Shown here one piece after another: positions 48,401 to 60,400 of a stretch of DNA of 64,000 nucleotides (position 1 is the stretch's first letter; the number at the start of each line of letters is the position of its first letter). Source of the stretch: Benincasa hispida (taxonomy: Eukaryota; Streptophyta; Magnoliopsida; Cucurbitales; Cucurbitaceae); contig NC_052354.1 of the NCBI RefSeq assembly GCF_009727055.1, positions 35,552,067-35,616,066 on the forward strand. The letters run 5' to 3'. Under the pieces are notes generated by a model. It saw only the letters and a program-made list of their open reading frames with translations, made no database searches and was not told where the DNA came from. The position numbers and the translations under genes are program-made.

Positions 48401-51400
48401 ATGCTCTTGCCGACTGCTCTACCCTTGCTAGTAGTGAATTGGCACTTAGATCCACTTTGAAGTCAGATTTAATGTCTCTTTACAGATTGGAGGAAATTAA
48501 TCTAATCCAGAAAAGTAAGTTGAATTGGTTAAAGTTGGGAGATGAAAACACAAGTTTTTTCCATAAGTACTTAGCTTCAAAGAAAGAAGAAATTTTATTG
48601 CTGAATTAGTAGATGATCAAGGGGTGCCAACAACTTCTTTTCAAGAGATTAAACATTTAATCCTGAATTTTTACAGCAACATCTTTCTTAAGTCCCCGGG
48701 TCTAAGGCATCTTCCCTTGAACCTTGATTGGTCTTGTATCAATTCAACTCAGAATGCAAGCTTACAAGTCAAGTTTTCACCTGAAGAAATTCAGGCTGCT
48801 GTAAGGAAACTTGGAAAATGTAAAGCACCTGGACCCGATGGATTCACAGGGGAGTTTCTGCTGAAATTTTGGCACTTGATCAAGGAAAATCTGCAATCCA
48901 CCTTTGAAGATTTCTATAAGAATGGTAAGCTTAATGCGTGCATAAAGGAAAACTTCATTTATCTTATTCAAAAGAAGAAAATAGCAGTCAAAGTTAGTGA
49001 TTTAAGGTTGTTGCAAAGGTGTTGGCTGAAAGATTAAAATTGGTAATGCCTAGCATTATAGCTTCTTACCAAAGTGCCTTTATTGAAGGAAGGCAAATTT
49101 TAGACCCCATCCTCATTACTAACAAAGCTGTAGAAGATTATAGAGTGAAAAAGAAGAAAGGGTGGATTCTCAAACTTGATTTGGAAAAGGCCTTCGACCG
49201 TGTTGATTGGGATTTCCTAGAAAAGGTGTTGAAAAGCAAAAACTTTGGTCAGAAATGGATAGATTGGATTCTGGGTTGTGTTAAAAATCCAATGTTTTCA
49301 GTTTTCATCAATGATAAACCAAGGGGAAGAGTGGCTGCCACAAGAGGCATTAGGCAAGGTGATCCCCTCTCACCTTTCCTTTTCCTTCTTGTAAGTGAAG
49401 TTTTAAGCGCTTTAGTGACCAAGATCATTCAAGCCGGTCTATATGAAGGTTTTATGGTTCGCAGAGATAAAATTTAGATCTCCATCCTTCAATTTGCGGA
49501 TGATACGCTTTTGTTTTGTAAGTATGACAGCAACATGCTTGCAAAACTAAAGCAAACGGTGGAGTTTTTCGAATGGTGTTCAGGGCAGAAGGTAAACTGG
49601 GATAAATCAGCCCTTTACGGTATAAATGTGGATGAAAATGAGTTGTTATCCACGACTGCTTCATTAAATTGTAAGGCAGATCAGCTTCCAATCCTTTACC
49701 TTGGGCTGCCTTTAGGTGGATACCCGAAAAAATTGTCTTTTTGGCAACCAGTTTTGGACAACTTTCAAGCTAAATTGGACAAATGCGTTTCAACCTTTCT
49801 AGAGGTGGTAGAGTCACATTATGCAAGTCAGTTTTGTCTAACCTCCCAACGCACTTTATGTCATATTCATATTGCCGGATGGAGTTGCTTCAAAATTGGA
49901 GAGAATCACAAGGAACTTCTTTTGGGAAGGGCATAATGGCAGCAAGCTAAATTATTTGGTGAAGTGGGCTTTGGTACAAAAACCTATGACAGATGGAGGC
50001 CTTGGCCTTCGTGAATTCAAAACTATGAATTTAGCACTACTTGCTAAATGGGGCTGGAGATTTTTCAAAGAGGAAGGCTCATTTTGGGGGCAAATTATCA
50101 GAAGCATTCATGGCATGGATCCTTTTAATTGGCACACGGCAGGTAAAGGGGGTAGAAGCTTGAGAAGCCCATGGATCAGTATTTCTAAATCTTGGCTAAA
50201 AGTTAAGTCGTTGGCCACTTTCAAACTTGGAAATGGCAGCAGAATTGCATTTTGATTGGACCCTTGGGTGGGAGTGGCCCCTTTCAGTTCCTTATTTCCA
50301 AATCTCTTCCGAATCACCTTGTTTCCAAATTGCTCGGTTGCTGACCATTGGGACAATAGTTTAGCTGCGTGGTCAATCACCTTTCGTCGATTGCTTAAAG
50401 AAGAGGAGATCATCTCTTTTCAAGATTTGCTAGGGGTCATTGCAACAAGGAAAATTTCAGAAGTTGTTGATAGCAAGGTATGGTCTATCTCAGCCTCGGA
50501 ACTCTTTTCGGTCAATTCACTTGGAATACACCTTTCCTACTCCTCCCCAATAGATAAAACTTTCTACTCGGTCCCGTGGAAGACTTGCAGCCCAAGAAGA
50601 ATTAACATTCTAGTTTGGATAATGCTTTGTGGTCAATTGAATGTAGCTTCGGTGTTGCAAAGCAAGCTGGCAGCCAACTATATCTCTCCTTCAATATGCC
50701 CTTTGTGCCTAAATTGGTCAGAAGACTCCCTCCACCTTTTCTTTGTTTGTGCCTATTCAGCTTGGTGTTGGAATAAGTTGCTGGCCTTCTTTAACATTTC
50801 ATGGGTTATGAGTAATGACTTTAAGGGCAACTTGCTACAGCTTTTAGTTGGCATAAATCTACACAAATCCAGCAGTTTATTGTGGTTGAATGTAGTCAAG
50901 GCTTTGTTGGCTGATCTTTGGTTTGAAAGAAATCAAAGGGTGTTCCATGATAAGGCTCTTGGTTGTCAAGATCGATTCGAATCAGCCCGTCGGCTAGCTT
51001 CTTCTTGGTGTATCCTATCCAAGCACTTTAATGCCTACAGTTTATTAAAATTCAATCTCAATTGGAGGGTGTTTGCCTCCCTCCCAAGTGATGGGTTTTA
51101 ATCTCTTCAGCATCCAACGGTTTTCTTAGATTTTCATTGATTTTTCAGTCTGTTTATTTAAGTTTTAACCCCAGTGTTTGTTCCTTTTGGGGAGTGTAAT
51201 GCTTTTTGCTTTTCTTTTAAGCTAGTCTTAGTTTATCTTTGGATATGATGAGGGCGCTAAGGGGGTGTCAACCTAGTTGAGATGCCCGGGTGCGTTAGCT
51301 GATCCATTTGTTATTCGGTTGTTATTTAGCTCATTGTATAATTCTCTTGTACTATGGGCTTTTGCTCGATATTCTCTTATATCAATGAATTGTTTCCTTT

Positions 51401-54400
51401 TCAAAAAAACAAATAGTCATACCCTAGAGATGCTCTGATACCATGTACTTACTAGTCTTCGAATATATTTTCATTCATCTATTATTCATAATAAAGTTAC
51501 ATATATATAGGGAACAAAGAAAAACCTTAGACTAGGCATGTGCAATTACGATAAAGGACAACTACACATAAATATGTAAATACATATTATAAGACAAATT
51601 ACCTTCCACCATTGGTTGATAAAGCTAAAACATTCTTTCAAAGCATCCTAAGTGATCATCGGTTTTTGATTGTGGCTCCATCAATACTAATCACTAGAAC
51701 TTTCACTTTCTCTATATTAGACAATTCGTGGATTTCGAAATACCTCTTTTCTTTGTACAACCAAAACTCCAGGTTATCCCTAGAAAAAATAGGCATCTCC
51801 AAACATTTCTACTTGCTTTTATCAATACTCCCGTTTTCCTTGCTCTGTGTAGACTCTGCCTCTCCAGTTTCTTTCTCTTTTGATTTCATTTGAGACCCCT
51901 TAGAGATCATCAACTCGTCGTTTCCTTTTACCAATGTATTGTCACAACCCTCTTCGATCAATCTTCCGATATTGTTATAGAAATTCTACATGATCTCTTT
52001 CGTTCCTAGCAACTCCTCATCGACCTCCATCCGTTCTTCCAGTTGCTACTGAGCCATACTCCTTGTTATGCTCAGGATGAACGGCTTGGATACCAAATTG
52101 TTAGGTTTCCAATCCCCTGCACTCAGTAAACCCAACCCAACAAGCACAAAGAAATGACATAGATGCTTTAAGAAGCACAAACACTTTAGTTTCACTAGTG
52201 TGTTCGTGTTTGACAACACTCCGACACTTGTTTGTGCTACAAATGTCTTAGACATGTATAGAACACTTGTTGAGTAGACTAAAATGACATATATATAACA
52301 ATAATGATAAAGTTTGAGTGTGAGATACATCAAACTATTTTTTAAGCATATAAATGCATCAAACCATTTACTTTGAATTATCTTCTTGTATAAAATTGTT
52401 ATGTATGTTTTTTTAAAAATATCTATTTCAATAGAAGCGTCCTTGCCATGTCCATGTCCTAAATTTTTAAAAAATGACATGTTGCTGTGTCCATGTCTCG
52501 TATTCGTAATTGTGCTTCTTAGACAGAAGTTTATTTCAACAATATATTGCAATATAATACCTAAAAAAACAATATATTGCAATATAAATTCCTTAGTTCA
52601 CAATCAAGATAACACAAGCTGAATGAACAAAACCATCCAGAAATAACGAAGAAAAAATTGAATAGCGAAAGTAAACTCCAACATATTCAAGGAGGTTGTG
52701 CTCAAATCTTCACACATGCACAAACTCACAAATTCTCTTTTAAACAACCTCCGTGGTCCCTGCTGGTAACCAATTCTCTAACTTTTGCGTTCTTGCTTCA
52801 TTTGTCTCCGGAGTAATTCCTAACGGTTTAACTGAACCAAACCTGTGCTAGGCCAAATCAAACCCTAATTAATGAACCATCTAAGATTTGGACTTTTCAA
52901 CCATGAGTAAACAACCATCAAAGGTAGATGATTACAGGACTCACAACAGCTGTTGTAGATGTGGACAGCTGGTTAAACTACACTAGTGGTAGAAGAAAAA
53001 TGCCGACAAAGATGTTCATGAACGATGCTTAGTGCCTTCAACGACTACGAATGGCGAATAGCCAAGGAGCGAATCTAGGACATGAATGACGACTACCTTT
53101 GATGAACACAAACGGCAGTTTCCCCCGATGAACAAGATCAACGAATTCCCAAGGAGAAGATGAACTACACGAATCTTAACTCGCAAATGAACAGAGAACT
53201 CGCAAGCGAATTGATATGCACACTAGTTCGTTGTTGATCTATGTGCCGAAAGTAGGGTGCACTGTAATGGATGGCGGCTGGGGTTCTGGCAACTGCTCTG
53301 ATACCATCTAGGTTTCTTGAGAGTAAAAATATATTGCTAAATTATTGAACAATGCAACTTAGATCTTCTTATTTAGAAGAGAGACCTATTAATAAATAGA
53401 ATAAATATTGACAACTAATATTTACACCCAAATAGAATAAATTTTAACAAAATTATTTGCTGCTATGGATAAGATACTTGGAGTTTGTTGTTATGCCATC
53501 AAAATATAAATGATAATGAATTGAACAGATGTTCTATGAGGCTACGTTGTTTTTGTGCAGTTATTATGATTCATATAGGGGTGTTATAGTTTATTTTCGA
53601 GTTGTTGATGGGAGAATAAAGAGAGGCGATAGAATATATTTCATGGCTAGTGACAAGGTAAATTTTCTAGACTCTAAATTCCTTTTACCGTCTTTTGCTT
53701 TCTTGCAACATCTTCTGTTATTGGATTTCCTTTTCTCTAATACATTTAATACCACTCTATTGACAGGATTATTTTGCTGATGAAGTTGGAGTCTTATCTC
53801 CCAATCAGTTGGAAGTGGAGGAACTTTATGCTGGAGAGGTAAATGATTGATTGAACTTTATGCGGATAATTTAAATACATATATATATATACAAACAGGA
53901 GCTTAAACGTATCTCTAGAGCTTGTGTGGATAACCAGTAATATCAATCAAGCCCATCGGTCAAGTTCATCCCTCCTTGAAGTTGATTAATTTCTTTTCTC
54001 TTTATTCTTCTTGTGGGTTTTCTTATCATGGAAGTTAAGAGTTGTGTTGAAAATACCCTTTTCTGCATCTGGAAAGAAGATGAAGCAATTTTTGTTGAAT
54101 ATATGGAGCATAAACATCTAATTTCTTTATCTCTTTTATCTTCTTTGGTTCAAGAGTTTTTCCAGTAGATCTTCTGCATTTGCCAGTTAAGTCCATAACT
54201 CCTCAAGAAAGCTAGAGATTCCTCTGGCACTTTTCTTGTTGCAAAGTTCAGCTCTCAACACGGTTGATTTCTTGAATATTCTGTTTTGCCTCTCTCAGGT
54301 GGAAGGAAGTTTTTCCGGGTCTCAGCCCAGCCCTTTCTAGCAAGAAAGGGTGGCTTGTTTTCTTGGAAAATACTAAGAGATTTTATATTCAAGAAAAGGA

Positions 54401-57400
54401 AGAATTGGTATTGAAGAAGGTCCCTTTAAAATCAAAGATTGATACTTCTTCTGGCATGAATTCTGTTAAAGAACATTTCAACAACAACTCTGTTAAATCA
54501 GTGAAAAGGAAGCCACAACGTTGTACTGTCCATTTTGTTTCCTCACTTCCTTGTGAGCAGTCAATGCCTCATACAGTTTGGGTTAGTAAAGAAAAAGTAT
54601 TAAGACACTGATTCAGTAAGATCTATATCTATGTCATCACTAGACTTGTGCTCATAATTCTTGGTTGAAAATTCATAAAGTTGTGGAGCATTATTTTGAA
54701 GATAGCATTGTGGTGAATTCTTTTGGGGGCATTTGGTGTCACAGTCGTAACTATTCAACTGTGTGGCGCCATGATCTTAACATGAACGTGGGCAGCCTAA
54801 AGGCTAACTCTAGCCAATACATTCTTTCTAGCAAGTCTTTCTACTTTGTCGGACACTAGGCAAGGTTCTATCGTCCTCTTCCCTTTTCTTTTGCTTTGCA
54901 ACTTGCATCAAACATCAGCTCAAACTCTTATCCCCGAGCATCCTTTCACTCTTCGACGACATGGAATCAACCAAGTGTTCTCAACTCAACGCTTCTAAAT
55001 TTACTTGTTCTCAACAATGTACTCGCCCTCTTGTGCATCTTACCTCTTTCGCGGCTTTAGCCGACTTGCCTCTACTCTAGGACAAGTCTCACAACGCGAT
55101 CTAGCCTCAGCACAAGGCTAAGATCATTTAAACTCCTTGCCACATCATTTCTCAACATCTTGGTTCGTGTTTAATCGGCTATCCTGCTTCTACATCAAGG
55201 CGAGATCTTGCCAGGATGGTTTTAGACCACAAATAAGGTCAAAACTAGCTTACAAGGCTTATCGGGTGCAATCAGGTGATTCCTGTAGCTAAACTATATT
55301 AAAACTAGTGTATTGGGTGGTCATCAGACGATTTCGAGACCATTCCTACCCCATATGAGCTTAAAGGGTTCCACCAGGTGCTTTTGGGATGATTTTTTTT
55401 TGGGAAATGGAAACAAGCCTCTTTATTGAAATAATGAAATAAGACTAATGCTCAAAGTACAACAATAAGATGCAAGGAAACAATAGAACAAAATTCAAAA
55501 ACCAAAACGTGTGCACCTTCATCATATCCAAAACAACCTTATGCAACAAAACATAATAAATAATATACTAATGGTACATCGTTAAGTTGGAAAAATAAAA
55601 GCATTCCAATTTAAACACAAATCTTGAATGGAGAAATCTTCAAAAGCTTTAGACAAAGAACACCAAGAAGATGCGTTCATTCGAGCAACTTCAAAATGTT
55701 CCATCCAAGCAAAAGATTTATCGTGAAAGACCTTTGATTCCTTTCAAACCAAATTTCAACAAGCAATGCCTAGACCGCATTAGCTTCAAGCAAATTCAAA
55801 ATGCTTCCGGGATGATTCTTGCCACACTTGGGGTTAAAGAATGCTAAACTTGCCAACCGGGATGAGTATTGAGGCTTACTGCACCAATACGAGACTGTTT
55901 TTTATGTGTTGTCTTTGTATATTTGAACATTAGTCTCTTTTCATTCTCTTAACGAAAAGTGTGGTATCCTATAAGGCCATGAAGGATTTAGTCTATCTTG
56001 TGTGGAGGATTTGAATGTTGATCAAATCAGATTTATGGAAGATGACAACTTTATTATTAAGGACAATGAACTGATGTTCAGTTGCAATTAGCTCCTATTT
56101 CGTTCCCACTTATGGTTGAAATTACCTTTGAATGAAGAAATAGTGAAAAACTCAAGTGTGGAAGCAATTGCTGCTATTATCTCATCTCCAGTTTCCAAAG
56201 ATCCATCCATTAACAAGTGCATGAATCTTAGCTTTTATTAAAGCCAACTGGCTGTGAAAAGTCACCGGTTCTTTCAGATGTCTATTGTTGAATTCCCGGT
56301 AAATGTCCCCTTAATTAATACTGATTTGGTTTCCAACCAAGATAAATCTCTTATTCCACAATGCAAACCGAATGACCATCCTTCCATGGATTTTAATGTT
56401 CCTAGGCGTACACCTACTTTGCCTCTTCCTTACGTATGGAAGAAAAAAATTTGGTCTCTCAGAATATTCAAAAGTAAATTCAGTCAAGTTAGAAGAAAAT
56501 TGTGTTCGGTTATTAATTCCTCCAAATTATAACCCTAAGCACATAACAGGGATAAGACTTTTGGTCAATCTTGCATCTCTTTCCCTGGTTCCAATTCGAA
56601 TCCTCATTTTATCGAAAGATTTTTTAGTCCTCCTTCTCAAAAGGATAACCATTCTATGCTGGTTCGGCGGTCCCAAAAATTGTTGAACAACTTTCAGAAG
56701 GTCGTTTTGCATCAATCTTTGATAATTTATACTCGAGAGAAGTTGGAGGGCTTTGTTTTCGTCTTTCGACCTTCAAAAAGGGTAGATATTTATCTATCTC
56801 CCTCTCAAACTCCATTCAAATTTTCTTCTCTTTTGAAATTTGTGGTATTCAGTTGCACAAAGTTCCCTCTCGTTCTCCAGCAGTTCAAGCTTCTTAGTAA
56901 GTTTTAGACAAAGGATTTTTTTTTCTTTCCAAAAAAGTAATTTTGGGCGATGAAAATTCCAATTGATGATGAGTCATTAAAGTCAACTTGGGTGGCTTTG
57001 CTTAGGAGTGGAATTAATCTTGTGGTATTCTCGTGGTCTTAGTGCTAAGGCTAAACGGGCTTTTTTAAAGAAGTTTAGTGGAGAGTCCTTGGAAAGGTTT
57101 CTTATTATTTTCTCTGCATGAAGAGTTGCTGGCGAGTTCTTGGTGGGACTTGATTTTATCAATGAAGTCTCTTTGGAAAGGCCTTTCATTTATTAGGTTC
57201 CATGCATGAAGAGTGATCAGTTCAAACTATTTAATGTGTTGTCGATGAGGTTCTTGGGAGTTGAAGCAATTAATTCTATTTTGTTAGAATTGACCGTGGT
57301 TGTTAAGAGTCATTTGCTGATGAGCCTTTGCCTTTTATTTTTTTGGTTGAAGGAGACAACACTTTTCATTGATATAATGAAAAGAGACTAATGTTCAAAA

Positions 57401-60400
57401 TACAATGTCACATGAAACAAGAAACAACAAGTACAAGATAATTAAATACCTAGACTGAGAAAATAAAAGCACTCCAATTACGACAAATATCTTGAATAGA
57501 AAAGTTTGAGCATCAATCTCTTTTCATTTTTCAATGAATATTTTCGTATCTTGTTAGAAAAAAATGTATATAAATAGGAGTTTTTTGATGCGACAGGCAT
57601 TGATACGATGGAGATTTCTAATATTTTTTGATTATTTAGACTAAAGATCATAAGGTGATTAAAAAAAAAAGAATTTCCGCTTCAAAAAAAAAAAAACATG
57701 GCTGGTTTCAAAAATGCTAAAATAGGCCAAGTTATTTACACATATAGCAAAACCTAAAAAGAAGCCCAAAAAGAATTTAAAATATGCCAAGAACTCCTCC
57801 CGCCCTAGTGAATAGTCTAAAAAACCACAACTCTTCTGAAAGCCAATCTTTCGCATGACCATACTCGACCCGGAAGACACGCGTGCCCAACCTTCTTCTC
57901 GGAGCTTCCAAAGACGTCACTGCTGCAAGTGGATGGACCGAGGCAGCCAGTGTAGAATTCGATCTTCATTGATGGATCTTTTCACTTTGAAACAAGCTTC
58001 TCAATATGAGATTTGTTGAGGTTGAAATAGGCAGTGAGTGATGAGTGAGATTGAGAAGAAACAGAAGAAGAACTAGTCATGCTGGAAGTTTCATCGTTGA
58101 TGACGAGAGGAATGGTGATGAGCGTCGGAAGATTGTCGAGTTTTATTTTGCGAAAGCATGGAGAACTTGATGGATAGATGCCGGAGGATGATTTGGTGGT
58201 GACCTCTATCAGTGTCCATCACTGAAAGATAGTAATAGAAAACTATGAGTGTCTATCATACACTGACAGAGGTCTATCAGTATTTCTTTCTTTTCCTTCT
58301 TCTCCTTCTTTTCTTCTTTTTCCTCACCATCGTCTCCTCCTCCTCCTCCTTCATGGGCTTCTAGTAGAAGGTGATGTCTGGTGGGTCATAGGCCAATGAG
58401 GGATGTTGGTTTTGGGAATTTTGTGAAAAGGAGGTAGAATCTGAGGGAGGGCAAATGGTGTTGAATTTGGAGTTCAAGGAGTCGAAATTAGAGGGGGAAG
58501 GAGTAAGGAAGGAGGAAAGGATTCAGAGGAGAAGAAGGGCGAGGAATGAGCCGTCGAGGAAGCAGAAAGTGTCAACGAGGCAGGCAAAAGCCTTGTGGCA
58601 ATGAGAAGGGCAAAATTGGAATTTTTAAAAATTTAAATGATTTTTCTTTATTTGAAATAGATTTACTGAATTTGCCATTTATGTATTTTGCTCTATGTTG
58701 CTATACAAGAAAAGCTAAAACAATTCAAACTAATCTAATTAACCCCTAAATTCTTGGGTGTTAAAAGAAAAAACCTAAACCTTAGGGATCGAGAAACATA
58801 CTGGGAATGACATAATAAAGCTTTCTTGAAAAGTTATTTACAAAAATGTCCCTACTTTGATGCTCCTTTCAACATTATTCTTCTATTTTCTTGCCCTGTT
58901 CATTTTCAGGTTGGCTATCTTTCAGCTTCTATAAGATCAGTAGCTGATGCAAGAGTTGGAGACACCATTACTCACTATGGCAGAAAGGCCAAAGACTCCC
59001 TACCTGGATATGAGGAGGCCACTCCAATGGTATTCTGTGGCCTTTTTCCGGTTGATGCAGACCAGTATTGATCCACTGCTTATTCTCATTTATTTTCTAT
59101 GTTCTAAAATTTACAAAGTAATGGTCTGCTTGTTTTCTTCTTAACCTAAATTTTTGAGTTCTTTTTTAGGTTCCCAGAGTTACGTGATGCCCTTGAAAAG
59201 CTACAACTTAATGATGCTGCGTTGAAGGTTATTGAACCATTGATTTTATTTTGTGTTTCGGTTTTAAGTCCATTCTATATATTGATTAAATTTTTCAATA
59301 ATTTGATTTTATTGAGTTGAAGACAAAGATTTTATCCTATCACAACCTTCTTAACATGATTACATCATAGAGAAGAGGTAGAAATTGGAAAACATGTACA
59401 CGTGAGGATTGGCTAGTTAATATTCTTGTGTCATATGAACTTTTTAGCATGTAGTTTGAGAATCAGTTTTTTTATAGCATTCTTTCTGTAGAACTATAAT
59501 AATTTAGGAATAGATACAAATCGTTTGAGTTGTAGTGTTGATGGAAAATCAGTTTCTTTTTCTTCTTTATTTTCTTCCCAATTTCAACTGCTTCAAAAGA
59601 AAAAAAAGAGGTTAGATGCGTCGTTTTGTAAGGCATATTGATGCATTTTTCTAAAAATGCAAACTCAATTTTGGACATAATGTTGTTAAAGTTTCCTATT
59701 TATTTTTTTAATTGTAACAACTTTCATTAAGTAAAAGTGTAAGAATATGATGGCATACAAAAAACCAAAGCCCACAAAAAAATGTATCCAATAAAAAGAA
59801 GGGGCTCCAACTATATAAAATAAAACGTATATAATAATTAGAAAAGTTCTTCGAAATTGAAACCCAGAGGGAAACGTGTAATCTAACAAGGGATCAAACA
59901 TTACTAGGGTGCCTTTCCAGCCGTTTAAATGCTTTGTTATTTCTTTCTTCCCAAAGATCCCGCAGAATAGCACGTGCCCCAAGCCAAAAAAACTGGTCAT
60001 TCTCATAAAACGGCAGCCGGAGGAGGAACTCCCATCATGTCATATGTTTCCATGTGGTGAGTCAGTGAGAAACCAAATGTCTGAAAGAAGTCACTCAAAC
60101 AGCTCTTGCGAACTCAAATCTTCAAAGAACATGGTCCAAGTCTTCTTTTGCCTTTCGACCCAGAACACAACAGAATGAACCAATTAATAAGAGTATCTTC
60201 CTCGCAAACCGATCCAAAGTGTTAACTTTTCCATTTAGAACATATCAGGTAAAGAATTAACTTTCATCAAACTCTTAATCGTCCAAAGAGAAAAAGAATT
60301 GACTCACCTAAAGGAGAAGGATAAAAAAGGCTACAAAATAAAGAGTTACACTCCACACCCTTACATCCTTTCTCTCGTGTCTAAAGATAAACCCTATAAA

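Larger units (their letters stand above)
43737..51410 (+). mobile_element. Nearly full-length L1-type LINE, TSD AAATAGTCATACCC
   Basis: The 14-bp direct repeat AAATAGTCATACCC flanks it (43723-43736 and 51411-51424). Order: CT-rich 5' UTR, ORF1 (DUF4283-type), ORF2 with endonuclease, reverse transcriptase and zf-RVT, and the tail (GATATGATGAGGGCGCTAAG, GGTGTCAACCTAGTTGAGAT). The A-run is short. It is 7.67 kb as given, but about 1.2 kb inside ORF1 (45,624-46,859) looks like an assembly artefact. That leaves about 6.4 kb, a normal plant L1 length. Frameshifts in ORF1 and ORF2 make it inactive. Confidence 0.9.
36438..51596 (-). mobile_element. Ty1-copia element 2, heavily interrupted
   Basis: LTRs at 36438-36587 and 51444-51596 share TGTACT(C/T) starts, TATTCATAATAAAGTTACA in the middle, and ACATATTATAA near the end. 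GCTCTGATACCA (51432-51443) is the primer-site complement. Minus-strand order is gag (42039 to 40849), integrase start (40436 to 40101), gap, RT (about 38280 to 37200), RNase H (to 36595). Gypsy fragments occupy 38,282-40,090. A retroelement fragment and a LINE occupy 42,430-51,424. No clean target duplication is visible (TCTAT against AATTA). Confidence 0.8.
35107..52120 (-). mobile_element. Ty3-gypsy relic 2, interrupted by copia element 2
   Basis: On the minus strand the 5' end is at about 52,080-52,120 (GGTATCCAA-like primer region and a truncated LTR), with gag beginning ATGGCTCAG (about 52,055). Gag continues left to 51,597 and resumes at 36,437 beyond the copia. A zinc-knuckle region (about 36,000), protease (35,600-35,850) and a fragment of RT (35095-35328, [15 protein letters not shown]) follow. 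Most of the RT between protease and this fragment is deleted. It is related to the intron 5 gypsy by gag sequence. Confidence 0.7.

Noticed and set aside
52046..52582. A 178-residue minus-strand frame
   Set aside because: It spans the gypsy leader and the GTGTCC dispersed repeat, two unrelated sequences, and has no protein-family signal.
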